NCBI RefSeq assembly: GCF_018614775.1
Contig: NZ_JAGGOF010000002.1
Span: 1-64,000, forward strand
DNA from: Pseudomonas fluorescens
GTDB taxonomy: Bacteria; Pseudomonadota; Gammaproteobacteria; Pseudomonadales; Pseudomonadaceae
Length of the DNA stretch: 64,000 bases
Direction: 5' to 3'
Shown here one piece after another: positions 45,189 to 55,200 of the stretch. The notes below the pieces were generated by a model. It did no database searches, had not been told where the DNA came from, and worked only from the letters and a program-made list of their open reading frames with translations. A program made the position numbers and the translations under genes. Every line of letters starts with the position of its first letter. Position 1 is the stretch's first letter.

Positions 45189-46274
45189 ATGCAAAGAACG
45201 GGAAAAAAGGGACTGTCGCTCGCCAGGAGGCTTTATGTATCGCGCCTGCTGGGCCTGACGTTGGGGTTGGTGCTGGTGAGTGTCGCGGTCTATCCCCTCG
45301 ACCCGCCAAGCTGGGTCTGGGGCCTCATGTTGTTCAACGGCCTGTTCTGGCCGCACCTGTCCTACTGCTGGGCACGCTGCTCAGCGGTGCCGTACCACGC
45401 CGAACACCGCAATCTGCTGATCGACGCGTTTAGCGGTGGCTTCTGGGTGGTGGCGATGCAGTTCAACCCGCTGCCCACGGCGGTCACCCTGGCAATGATG
45501 GCGATGAACAATGTCGCCATTGGCGGCATGCGTTTCCTGCTGCTCGGGGCCGTGGCCCAAGTCGCGGGCATTTTCGTCGGCGCGGCGATCTTCCCTTTGG
45601 GCAGCGCGCCCATGACCAGCCCGGCGCAGCTCTACGCCTGTTTGCCCTTGCTGTGCCTGTATCCGCTGGCGTTGGGTTGGATCTGCTTTCGCCAGGCCCA
45701 TACCCTCGGTCGGCAGAAGCGCGAGTTGCTGGCCCTCAGCCGCACCGACAGCCTGACCGGGCTACTCAACCACGGCGCCTGGAAAGACCGTCTCAGCGAG
45801 GAGTTCCAGCGCTGCTCGCGTCAGCCGAAAAGCGGGGCAGGGCGCGGCGCGATTGCACTGATCGACATCGACCACTTCAAAACCATCAATGACACCTACG
45901 GCCATGGCGCCGGCGACAGGGTATTGCGCGAACTCGGCAGGATGCTCAGCCAGCACCTGCGCACCGCCGACATTGCCGGGCGTTATGGCGGGGATGAGTT
46001 CTGCGTGATCCTGCCGGACCTGACGCGGCACGGCGCGGTGCAAGCCATGGACAATTTGCGCGAACGTTTCACGGCCCTGACCTACAAGCAGGATCCGGCG
46101 CTCAAAGTGAGCCTGAGCATCGGCCTGGCGGTGTTCAACCCGGCGTATGGCGACGCCACCCTCTGGCTTCTCGACGCCGACGAGGCGCTGTATGAGGCCA
46201 AGACCACCGGGCGCAACCGGGTCGTGTGCCACCGCCATCGACCGCTGCTGGAGGCGTCGGCGATTCCTCTCTGA
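45189..46274 (+). CDS. MASE2-GGDEF diguanylate cyclase
   Basis: A 361-residue protein. The N-terminal membrane domain (about 15-170) has five or six helices and matches MASE2 (as in AdrA/DgcC). A GGDEF domain follows from about 185. Active-site GGDEF at 267-271 in RYGGDEF; the inhibitory I-site RTAD (258-261) lies five residues before it, so product inhibition is expected. It should make c-di-GMP, which commonly controls exopolysaccharide and biofilm in Pseudomonas. A link to the nearby exopolysaccharide genes is only inference. Confidence 0.93.
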   Translation: MQRTGKKGLSLARRLYVSRLLGLTLGLVLVSVAVYPLDPPSWVWGLMLFNGLFWPHLSYCWARCSAVPYHAEHRNLLIDAFSGGFWVVAMQFNPLPTAVTLAMMAMNNVAIGGMRFLLLGAVAQVAGIFVGAAIFPLGSAPMTSPAQLYACLPLLCLYPLALGWICFRQAHTLGRQKRELLALSRTDSLTGLLNHGAWKDRLSEEFQRCSRQPKSGAGRGAIALIDIDHFKTINDTYGHGAGDRVLRELGRMLSQHLRTADIAGRYGGDEFCVILPDLTRHGAVQAMDNLRERFTALTYKQDPALKVSLSIGLAVFNPAYGDATLWLLDADEALYEAKTTGRNRVVCHRHRPLLEASAIPL

Positions 46275-46323
46275 GGCGGCGATCAGCCCGAGCGGTCTGG
46301 AGCCCTGGTTCGTTGTCGGGCAG

Positions 46324-46410
46324 GTGTGGGGCTTGCTCGCGAATGCTGACGGTCAGTTGAGCAAGGGTGACTGACACTCCGCCTTCGCGAGCAAGCCCGC
46401 TCCCACAAGG
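46324..46410. repeat. REP pair
   Basis: GTGTGGGGCTTGCTCGCGAA and the inverse unit ending TCCCACAAGG. The left unit is degenerate. Between the cyclase and DUF6124 genes. Confidence 0.75.
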
Positions 46411-46427
46411 GTTATGTGTTGCTCGGG

Positions 46428-46754
46428 CTAGCGTGGGTCGACGTTATCCAGTGCCCGGTTTACCAGCAGGCCGCTCAGTTCGATCAGTTGTTGGATACCC
46501 ATTGCCACATGCCGCCTGGAGCCGTCCAGGTCGAACGCCAGGTCACTGACCATCGCATTGGCCGAGGCCAGGGTTTCGCTGAGGTTGGCGAGCAGGCATT
46601 CGGTGTCGATGCCGTTGACGACGGTGAAGAGTTGGCCTGGATCGGCTGCGGGTTCGGCCGGCTTGAGGTAGAAGTCGAGGGCGCGGTCGGCGGCTTTGTC
46701 GAAGGCGCTTGAGTTTGGATCGGTTTCTGGAGGGTTGGGGGTCACTTTGAACAT
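46428..46754 (-). CDS. DUF6124-family small protein
   Basis: A 108-residue protein starting MFKVTPNPPETDPNSS, with A-A-D-R-A-L-D-F-Y-L near 30. This N-terminus is typical of the Pseudomonas DUF6124 family, whose members often occur in several copies per genome. Function unknown. AAGGAG lies nine bases before the ATG at 46754. The region just upstream has repeats that could form alternative stems in the leader transcript. Confidence 0.8.
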   Translation of the reverse strand: MFKVTPNPPETDPNSSAFDKAADRALDFYLKPAEPAADPGQLFTVVNGIDTECLLANLSETLASANAMVSDLAFDLDGSRRHVAMGIQQLIELSGLLVNRALDNVDPR

Positions 46755-47149
46755 GGATGAAACTCCTTGGTTAATGGAGCCACAACCTATTGCTACCAAA
46801 CATTAGGTGGCGGCTATACGCAGGTTGGTAGACCGGGAACCAAGGAAACCCCAGCGCGCCACAAGGGCGCCCTGCGCACAGCCGCCATAACAAATCTGCT
46901 GACGACAATCGTCAACGGAATGTATTTGCCGAAGCTGTGAACCTTAGTTTTACCCGGGCTACCAAACCCGATCACTGATTTTGTCAGCGACCGGAAAACG
47001 ATAAAGCCCGGTCCCAAGGTGCACAAGTCGGCGGATTCTGGCGTAGTTGTAGGTAATGGCGCAAGGTGAGGTGGTTTGGTCCTACCTTGCAGCCAGCCCG
47101 GTAAACATCAGGCTCCCTCGCCACGGGCCATCGTGGCATCCAGCGACCT
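46755..47149. other. Long structured leader region upstream of DUF6124
   Basis: 395 bp without a convincing ORF. TTGGTAGACCGGG (46825-46837) and CCCGGGCTACCAA (46953-46965) are inverse copies with one mismatch. GCTACCAAAC occurs twice (46792-46801 and 46958-46967), so the TTGGTAG segment can pair with either copy. A palindrome-like CACTGA-TTTTG-TCAGCG follows at about 46973. Confidence 0.6.
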
Positions 47150-48484
47150 TCAGTAAACCCAAACCTCCACTCGCCGATTCCTGATCCGGCCTTCATCCTC
47201 GCTGTTCGCCGCCACCGGCATCAGGGCGCCAAACCCGCGCACTTCCCGTAGTGTCACGCCGTTCTTGACCAGCTCGCGGCGCACCGCCATGGCGCGCAAT
47301 TTGGACAGCAGGTCGGCCCGCGCCGGGTCGTCCTTGGCATCGCCGAAACCCACCAGCGTCACGCGCCGGTCAAGCTTGCCTTGCTGCTTTATATAGTCGA
47401 GCACCCGGCCCAGGTCCTGATGGGCCTTGTTGTCGAGGCTGGCGCTGCCTTCTTCGAAGCGGAAATTCACCGACAAGCGTTGCGCATGGCGGCTCAGGGC
47501 TTGGTAGCCTTCCGGCATCAGCGCGTTCGGTGTCACCGACATGGCCCGCACGGTCTGGGCGATGAACCCGTTGGCCGCGACGATGGCCTGGCCCTTGTCG
47601 CTCTGGGTAAAGTCGAGCAGCGCCTCTGCCCAAGGGTTTTTGCCCCACGGTGGCAGGTAGAAGAACAGCCGGCGCGACAGGGGGTAATCTTCGGTGGCGA
47701 TCAGGTTGTTCAGCGGCAACATGGGTTGGGAATCGCCGTCGACAATCGCCAGCGCCTTGGCCTGGCGCACGTAGGGCAAACCGATGAAACCGATGCCTTG
47801 CGGGTCCTGGCTGACGGCGTCGGACAACTGCTCGCTGGATTCGAAGCGCCGCGCGGCAGGATCCAGCCGTTTACCCTGTCGGTTGAGCACCAGTTCCTTG
47901 AAGGTATCGTAGGTGCCGGATTGCTCATCCCGGGCATACAGGTGAATCGGCCCGCCAACGCTGCCCACCGCTTCCCAGGTTTTGGCCTCGCCGCTGAAAA
48001 TCCTTGCCAGTTGTGCGGTATCGAGCTGACGCAGCGGGTTCTGCGGATGAAGAATAATCGCCAGGCCATCGATGGCGATGACCTGCTCGGCAGCGGGACT
48101 TTTCAGATCGCCAAGGGCGGACAGCTCTTGCAGTTCGCTGTCCTTGATCGGCCGGGAAGACGCTGCCAGGTCGGCGCTGGCCTGCTTGAGGGCGGCGAAG
48201 CCGGTGCTGGAACCGTGGGCGGCGATGTCGACTTCCACCCGCTGGCCATCGGCGGTCTGGCCGACGATCCGCTGCTCGTTGTCCCGGCCGGTGATTTCGC
48301 TGCTGACCTTGAGCAGGCCCTGGTCTTCCATCAAGCCCTTGACCAGCGCCGGCCCCAACGCCGCACCAATGGTGTTCGAACCCTGGAGGCGCAGGGCCGG
48401 GCCGCGCTCGGGCAGCGGCAGGCCGCCCGCCCACGTCGCGAACGGCCACCAGACCCCGATCAAAAAAACCACCCACAGCCGCAT
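47150..48484 (-). CDS. PstS-like binding domain fused to OmpA-like peptidoglycan domain
   Basis: A 444-residue exported protein. Signal peptide (about 1-19, ending TWAGG). The PstS-type phosphate-binding-like domain runs from about 28 to 320 (RLQGSNTIGAALGP, then S-S-T-G-F and E-Q-S-G-T-Y). The C-terminal OmpA domain spans about 335-444 with F-R-F-E-E-G-S-A, L-V-G-F-G-D and N-R-R-V-E-V-W. The OmpA domain should hold it to peptidoglycan. PstS-like parts bind phosphate or other anions, but the exact ligand is not clear. It stands alone. Confidence 0.85.
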   Translation of the reverse strand: MRLWVVFLIGVWWPFATWAGGLPLPERGPALRLQGSNTIGAALGPALVKGLMEDQGLLKVSSEITGRDNEQRIVGQTADGQRVEVDIAAHGSSTGFAALKQASADLAASSRPIKDSELQELSALGDLKSPAAEQVIAIDGLAIILHPQNPLRQLDTAQLARIFSGEAKTWEAVGSVGGPIHLYARDEQSGTYDTFKELVLNRQGKRLDPAARRFESSEQLSDAVSQDPQGIGFIGLPYVRQAKALAIVDGDSQPMLPLNNLIATEDYPLSRRLFFYLPPWGKNPWAEALLDFTQSDKGQAIVAANGFIAQTVRAMSVTPNALMPEGYQALSRHAQRLSVNFRFEEGSASLDNKAHQDLGRVLDYIKQQGKLDRRVTLVGFGDAKDDPARADLLSKLRAMAVRRELVKNGVTLREVRGFGALMPVAANSEDEGRIRNRRVEVWVY

Positions 48485-48633
48485 GCCGGCACCTTCAGAA
48501 CCCTAGGAAGTGGCGGAAGATTAAGTCAGTCAGGTGACTGGGAGATGACAGCGGTGCGACTGGTCTGGGGATATCACCAAAAGGCCCCCACTGGATCGGC
48601 AGTGGCCAGGGGATTTGTGTTCGACACAAACCC

Positions 48634-48725
48634 CTGTGGGAGCGAGCCTGCTCGCGATAGCGGTGGTTCAGCTTGAGCAGGTGTTGAATGTGCCGCCGCC
48701 ATCGCGAGCAGGCTCGCTCCCACAT
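48634..48725. repeat. REP pair
   Basis: CTGTGGGAGCGAGCCTGCTCGCGAT and its inverse around a 40-45 bp spacer, between the PstS/OmpA fusion start and the 3' end of xthA. Confidence 0.9.
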
Positions 48726-48780
48726 GTGGACCTTCAGTGGTCAGCAAGTCTGTGTTTTACACAGCGCTGCTGTACTGGAG

Positions 48781-49593
48781 TCAACCCAACTGCAACCAGA
48801 TCGGCGCATGGTCCGAAGGTTTTTCCATCCCCCGCAGTTCATAGTCCACACCGGCGTCCTTGACCCGTGGCAGCAGGCCATGGGACGTGAGGATCAGGTC
48901 GATACGCAGGCCGCGCTTGGGTTCGTCTTCAAAGCCGCGGCTGCGGTAGTCGAACCAGCTGAAGCGGTCGGTGACGTCCGGGTTGAGGTGGCGGAAACTG
49001 TCCACCAGGCCCCAGTTTTTCAGGCGGGCCATCCACTCGCGTTCTTCCGGCAGGAAGCTGCATTTACCGGTTTTGAGCCAGCGTTTCATGTTGTCCGGGC
49101 CGATGCCGATGTCGCAATCTTCCGGGGAGATGTTCACGTCACCCATCACCACCACCGGTTGGTCGTTGCTGAAGCGGCTTTCCAGCAGTTGTTGCAGGTC
49201 GCTGTAGAAACGTTCCTTGGCAGGGAACTTGGTCGGGTGGTCGCGGCTTTCACCTTGTGGGAAATAGCCGTTCATGATCGTCACCGGTACGCCGTTGGCA
49301 TCGGCGAAAGTGCCCCAGATGAAGCGCCGCTGGGCGTCCTCGTCGTCACCTTCGAAGCCTTTGTGCAGGCTGAGGGGCGGCTGGCGGGAGAGCAGGGCGA
49401 CGCCGTAGTGGCCTTTTTGCCCGTGGTAATGCACGTGGTAACCCAGGGCCTGTACTTCGGCGAACGGGAACTGTTCGTCGTGGACCTTGGTTTCCTGCAG
49501 CCCGATCACGTCCGGCTGGTGCTTGTCGATCAGCGCCGCCAGCTGATGGGGACGGGCGCGCAGCCCGTTGATGTTGAAGGAGACGATCTTCAT
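48781..49593 (-). CDS. xthA: Exodeoxyribonuclease III
   Basis: A 270-residue AP endonuclease/exonuclease of the XthA family: FNINGLRAR near 5-13, metal-binding E in [15 protein letters not shown], active-site [11 protein letters not shown], and the final SDHAPI. Cuts at abasic sites and removes 3' blocks in base excision repair. The start at 49593 ([10 protein letters not shown]) is the family's standard N-terminus; upstream frame is not coding. Confidence 0.96.
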   Translation of the reverse strand: MKIVSFNINGLRARPHQLAALIDKHQPDVIGLQETKVHDEQFPFAEVQALGYHVHYHGQKGHYGVALLSRQPPLSLHKGFEGDDEDAQRRFIWGTFADANGVPVTIMNGYFPQGESRDHPTKFPAKERFYSDLQQLLESRFSNDQPVVVMGDVNISPEDCDIGIGPDNMKRWLKTGKCSFLPEEREWMARLKNWGLVDSFRHLNPDVTDRFSWFDYRSRGFEDEPKRGLRIDLILTSHGLLPRVKDAGVDYELRGMEKPSDHAPIWLQLG

Positions 49594-49769
49594 GGTCGGC
49601 TGTCCTGGCAAAACTGCGATGCTAGCTGACAATGTAGGAAGGGGGCCAGCGTGGCAGTAGGACAAATGCGCTGCTAATGTCCTTTGCACGTAGGAACGAT
49701 CACAACCCTGTCGGGTTCGTAGTCAATAAGAGCAGGGCCTCACCGAGCCCGCCCAGGAGATCTGCCACC

Positions 49770-50420
49770 ATGCCCGAAACCGCCACCGCCATCGCCGACA
49801 TCCATATGCTCGACAGCGGTTATTCCCGCGAAGCCCGTTCGTTGCTGTACCAGGCCTATCGCCATGAGCCGACCTTCAGTTTCCTGTTCGAGTCCGAGCG
49901 TCCCGGCTATGAGCAACGGGTGCGCGCCACGGTGCGCGAGTTGGTCAAGCAGCATTTTCTCCAGGACTTGCCGGCCATCGGCCTGTTGGTCAACGACCGG
50001 TTGATCGGCATTGCCCTGATCGCGCCGCCCCAGCGTCGGCTGGGTATTACCGAAAGCTGGGCCTGGCGCTTGCGCATGGTATTGAGCACCGGGTTTCGCT
50101 GCACCCGGCGTTACCTGGATTACCACGCGGCGGTGACATCCTGCCTGCCGTCGGATGCGGTCCATGTGTTGCCCTTGCTGGGGATTCACCCGCAGTTCCA
50201 GGGCCAGCACTTTGGCGAACAGTTGCTGACGGCCGTGCACAACTGGTGCGCGGTGGATGAACATTCCCAAGGCGTGGTGCTGGACACCGGCAACCCGCGT
50301 TACCTTGAGTTCTATAAACGCCAGGGCTATGAGGAAATCGGCGAGATTGCCGTGGGACCGATCCGCGAGCATGTATTTTTCCACGCCAACCCGCAGGTCC
50401 TGCACAGCGCGACGGTATAA
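49770..50420 (+). CDS. GNAT-family acetyltransferase
   Basis: A 216-residue GNAT protein. Acetyl-CoA binding pattern: H-V-L-P-L-L-G-I-H-P-Q-F-Q-G-Q-H-F-G-E-Q-L-L (the V-x-P-x-x-Q/R-x-x-G-x-G/A variant) and late V-L-D-T-G-N-P-R-Y-L-E-F-Y-K-R-Q-G-Y. Substrate not predictable. AGGAGATCTGCC precedes the ATG at 49770, so the longer upstream frame is rejected. Divergent from xthA. Confidence 0.85.
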   Translation: MPETATAIADIHMLDSGYSREARSLLYQAYRHEPTFSFLFESERPGYEQRVRATVRELVKQHFLQDLPAIGLLVNDRLIGIALIAPPQRRLGITESWAWRLRMVLSTGFRCTRRYLDYHAAVTSCLPSDAVHVLPLLGIHPQFQGQHFGEQLLTAVHNWCAVDEHSQGVVLDTGNPRYLEFYKRQGYEEIGEIAVGPIREHVFFHANPQVLHSATV

Positions 50421-50485
50421 CCGGACGAACTTTTGGGAAATGTCCGGCTCTATCAGGCTCCCAAGCTCGTGTTAGCATCCGCGCC

Positions 50486-52213
50486 ATGTATGTTTCCAGA
50501 AGAATAACCAGCGGCGTGCTCATGCTGTCCCTCAGCTGTGCGGTGCTGGCAAAAAGTGAATTGGAAGTACGGGTCAAACCGTCCAACGACGCACTCAAGG
50601 CCAACGTAGAAGGTTATATCGGCGGTGTGGGGGATCGTGACGAGGAGGCCTTGTTGCGCTTCAGTCGTGGCGCCGAGGAACAGGCACGCAAGGCTGCCCA
50701 GGCGTTGGGCTACTACCAGCCCCGGATCGACAGCGAGGTCACGGGCGGCAAGGATCCGCGCCTGGTCCTGAGCATTGATCCCGGCGAGCCAGTGCACTTG
50801 CGCAATGTCACGCTGCGCATCGACGGCCCGGCGGCTTCCCTGAAGGCGTTTCGCCTGCCGGACGACCCCGGCCTCAAATCCGGTGCGGTGCTCAACCACG
50901 GTCGTTATGAAGACGCCAAGCGGCTGATCCAGAACCAGGCCTCGCGCTATGGCTTTTTCAGCGGGCGATTCACCCGCCAGACGCTGTCGGTGGATCCCAA
51001 GGCCGGCGTTGCCGACATCGAGCTGATCTACGACAGCGGCCCGCGCTACGCCCTGGGCCCAGTGAGTTTCGAAGGCGACACGCCGTTCGACGAAGACCTG
51101 CTGCGCCGCATGGTGCCGTTCAAGGCGGGCACGCCCTACGACTCCGAACTCATCGCGGAACTCAACCAGGCCCTGCAATCGAGTGGTTATTTCGAAGGCG
51201 TGCGGGTCGACGCGGCGCCGACCGCCGCCACCGACAACGTGATCCCGGTGGCGGTCAGGCTCGACACCCGCAAGCCACGGACCATGGGCCTGGGCCTGGG
51301 TTTTTCCACCGACGTCGGGCCCCGGGCCAAGGCCAACTGGACGCGCCACTGGGTCAACGCCCAGGGCCACAGTTATGGCTGGGAAGCGGAAGTGTCCGCG
51401 CCGCGGCAGAACGTCGGCCTGTGGTACGACGTGCCGCTGGACCCGCCATTGACCGACAAGCTGCGCTACGCCGGCGGCTATCAATATGAAGAACTGGCCG
51501 GCACCGATACCCTCAGCAAACTGCTGACCGTAGGCCCGGAATGGCACAGCAAGTTGCCCAGCGGCTGGCAACGGGTGGTGTCGCTCAAATGGCAACGCGA
51601 GGAATACCGCCTGGGCGACGATTCGGGCCTGAGCACACTGCTGATGCCGGGCGTGAGCTATTCCTACCTGCGCAGCGATAACCGCATCGACCCGCACAAC
51701 GGTTACCGCTTGCAGTTCGACGCCAAGGTCGCCAAGGAAGGGCTTGGCTCGGACAACAACCTGATCTACGGCACTGCCATGGTCAAGGGCTTGACCACGG
51801 TGTTCGACAAGCATCGCCTGTTGGCCCGGGCCCAGGTCGGCGGCAGCGCCACCAATGGCTATGCCTCTATTCCGCCGTCGCTGCGCTTTTTCGCCGGTGG
51901 CGACCAGAGCGTGCGCGGTTACGACTACCAGAGCCTGTCGCCGGAAAACGCCGAGGGCGATCGCGTCGGTGGCCGCTACATGGTCGCCGGCAGCCTTGAG
52001 TACCAATATTCGGTCGCGGAGAAATGGCGGGTGGCAACGTTCGTCGACCAGGGCAACTCCTTCAACAGCCTGGAATTGCCGAGCCTCAAGACCGGCGTGG
52101 GCATCGGCGTGCGCTGGGTTTCGCCAGTGGGCCCGATCCGCCTCGACCTGGCTCATGCGCTGGACGACGAAGGCGGCATTCGATTGCACTTTTCCATGGG
52201 GCCAGAGCTGTGA
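50486..52213 (+). CDS. tamA: Outer-membrane translocation protein TamA
   Basis: A 575-residue Omp85-family protein: signal peptide (about 1-22), three POTRA domains (about 25-265) and a 16-strand beta-barrel (about 270-575) ending in F-S-M-G-P-E-L. The L6-loop block V-R-G-Y is present in S-V-R-G-Y-D-Y near 475. With TamB it forms the translocation and assembly module for autotransporters and also for phospholipid transport. Followed with a four-base overlap (GTGA) by tamB, supporting the call. Confidence 0.95.
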   Translation: MYVSRRITSGVLMLSLSCAVLAKSELEVRVKPSNDALKANVEGYIGGVGDRDEEALLRFSRGAEEQARKAAQALGYYQPRIDSEVTGGKDPRLVLSIDPGEPVHLRNVTLRIDGPAASLKAFRLPDDPGLKSGAVLNHGRYEDAKRLIQNQASRYGFFSGRFTRQTLSVDPKAGVADIELIYDSGPRYALGPVSFEGDTPFDEDLLRRMVPFKAGTPYDSELIAELNQALQSSGYFEGVRVDAAPTAATDNVIPVAVRLDTRKPRTMGLGLGFSTDVGPRAKANWTRHWVNAQGHSYGWEAEVSAPRQNVGLWYDVPLDPPLTDKLRYAGGYQYEELAGTDTLSKLLTVGPEWHSKLPSGWQRVVSLKWQREEYRLGDDSGLSTLLMPGVSYSYLRSDNRIDPHNGYRLQFDAKVAKEGLGSDNNLIYGTAMVKGLTTVFDKHRLLARAQVGGSATNGYASIPPSLRFFAGGDQSVRGYDYQSLSPENAEGDRVGGRYMVAGSLEYQYSVAEKWRVATFVDQGNSFNSLELPSLKTGVGIGVRWVSPVGPIRLDLAHALDDEGGIRLHFSMGPEL

Positions 52214-55200
52214 ATCGTGGTTTGAAGATAACGCTGCTGGCGCTGGGTACGCTGCTGGCCGTGGTGCTGCTGGCGCTGAGCGTCATCCTCGGCAGCGCGC
52301 TCGGCAGCCGCTGGGCCCTCGGCCTGGTGCCAGGGCTGGACGTGGACAATTTCCAGGGACGACTCGGCGGACAGTGGAGCGCCGATCATCTGCTGTGGCA
52401 ACAGGGCGGCAGCCGGGTAGAAGTCGACGGGCTGATTTTCGCCTGGTCGCCGCTGTGCCTGGCGCGCATGACCCTGTGCATCGAACAGCTCAAGGCCGAC
52501 ACGGTCAGCCTGCAATTACCGCCATCCGTTGATGAGCCGAGCAGTGGCCCGATCAGCTTGCCGGACCTGAGCTTGCCGGTCGCCATCGAACTGGGCGAGG
52601 TGCAGGTTGGCAGCCTGGTCTTCAACGGCAGCGAGCAGCTCAAAGGTTTGCAGTTGGTGGCCCACTGGACCGCCGAGGGCTTGCAGATTGATTCGGTGCA
52701 ATTGCAACGCGACGAACTGAGCCTGAAGCTTTCGGGGTTGTTGAAACCCGGCGGCAACTGGCCGCTGAAGGCCGCAGGCCGCTTGACCTTGCCGGCACCG
52801 GGGGCGACGCCCTGGGCCTTGGACCTGGACGTCGACGGCGAGTTGCTCAAGACCCTCAACCTCAAAGCCGACAGCAGCGGCTACCTGCAAGGCCACCTGG
52901 TCGGTGAACTGCAACCGCTGGCCGACCACTTGCCGGCCAAGGTGCGCATCACCGCCGACGGCTTCAAGGCCAGCGCCGATCTGCCCGACACCCTGCTGCT
53001 CAATCAGGTCGAGCTGACCGGCGAGGGCGACCTGAAAAACGGTTATCAACTGCTCGGCAAGGCGACGTTGCCCGCCGAAAAATGGCCGGTGGCGTTGCTG
53101 TTGCAAGGCAAGGTGGACGCCAACGGCGCGCAGATCGCTGCCCTCGACCTGGATGCTGGCGACCGGCAAAGCCTCAAGCTCAGCGGTCAGTTGGACTGGC
53201 GCGACGGCTTGAGCGCCGAAGCCAAAGTGGCCTGGCTGGATTTTCCCTGGCATCACCTCTATCCGCTGATCGACGAGCCGCAAGTGACCGTGCGCAGTTT
53301 CAACGGCGAAGTCTCATACACCGATGGAAAATACCTCGGCAACTTCCAGGCGGCACTGGACGGGCCCGCCGGGGCTTTCAGCCTGGGCAGCCCGTTCAGC
53401 GGCGACCTGACGCAAATCCATTTGCCGGAACTCAAACTCGCGGCCGGGCAGGGCAAGGCCGAAGGGCACCTGGACCTGCGGTTTGCCGAGGGCATCGCCT
53501 GGGACACGGCGCTGGAGCTGTCGGCGATCAACCCGGCGTACTGGCTCGGCGAGCTGCCCGGCACCCTGGCCGGGCAGCTGCGCAGCAAAGGGGCGATGAA
53601 TAGCGGCAGCCTCAACCTCGATGCAGACCTGAACCTCAAGGGCACGCTGCGCGGCCAACCGGCGTTGCTCCAGGCCAAGGCCAGCGGTGCCGGCGAACAA
53701 TGGAACCTCAGCGCATTGGACATCCGCCTGGGGGATAACCGCATCAACGGCAGCGGCAGCCTGCAACAGAAACTCAGCGGCCAGGTTGACATCAAACTCT
53801 CGCGCCTGGCCCAGCTCTGGCCGCAATTGCGCGGCCAGGTCCTGGGCCACATCGACGTGGCCGGGACGCTCAAGGCACCTCAAGGCAAGCTCGGCCTGCA
53901 AGGCACGCAGCTGGCATTCCAGGACAATCGCCTGCAAAGCCTGAACCTCGACGCGACCCTCGACAGCGCGCAACGGGGCAAGGTCGACCTCAAGGCCAGC
54001 GGCGTTCGTGCCGGCGAAACGTCTCTCGGTGTGCTGACGGTCAGCGGGCAGGGCGACCTCAAGCAGCAGAAACTCACCCTCGACCTGCAAGGGCCACAGC
54101 TCGACACGACGTTGGCGCTGGACGGCGCGCTGGATCAGGCCAACTGGCGTGGACGTTTGTCCAGCGGCGACATTCAGGCCGGCGGTCAGGCCTGGCGCCT
54201 GCAAGCCCCGGCGAAACTGGAACGCCTGGCCGATGGCACGCTCAACGTGGGCGCCCATTGCTGGCGCTCCGGGCAAGCCAGCCTGTGTGGCGAAGACCAG
54301 CGCCTGTTGCCAGAACCAAAGTTGCGCTATCACCTCAAGCAATTTCCCATCGAAAGCCTGGCCCAGTGGATGCCCAAGGATTTTGCCTGGAAGGGCCAGC
54401 TTAATGCCGACCTGCAACTGGACCTGCCGGCCAGCGGCCCGAATGGCCGGGTCCTGGTGGACGCCAGTGGCGGCACGCTGCGGATTCGGGACAAGCAGGG
54501 CGACAAGGCGCAGTGGCTGGACTTCCCCTACCAGACCCTGACACTGGACAGCCGCCTGACCCCCAAGCGCATCGACACCCAGCTGAATTTCGTCGGCGCC
54601 CGGCTTGGCGAGTTGATGCTCCAGGCCCAGATCAACCCGATCCCGGCCAGCAAACCCCTCAGTGGTTCGTTCCGCCTGACCGGCCTGGACCTGTCCGTGG
54701 CGCGGCCGTTCGTGCCGATGGTCGAAACCCTCACCGGCCACTTGAACGGCAGCGGCACCTTGTCCGGTGGTTTGCTGGCGCCCCAGGTCAACGGCAGCCT
54801 GGTGCTCAGCGACGGCACAGTGTCCGGGCCGGAACTGCCGGTCAGCCTTGAAGCCTTGCAGGTAAGGGCGATGATCGCCGGGGAAACGGTGCGGCTCAAC
54901 GGCGACTGGAAAAGCGGCAAGAGCGGGCAGGGCAGCCTGACCGGGGAGATCGGCTGGGGCGAGGCCTTGAGCATGAACCTGACGCTGAAGGGGTCGCAAT
55001 TACCGGTCACGGTCGAGCCGTATGCAGTGCTGGACGTGGCCCCGGACCTGAATATCACCCTGCACGGCGAGCGACTTTCGGTGGCCGGCAAGGTTCTGGT
55101 GCCCAAGGGTGAAATCACCGTTCGCGAGCTGCCGCCGTCCACCGTCAAAGTGTCGGACGACACGGTGATCGTCGGCCACCAGACCGAAGCGGGCACGCCG

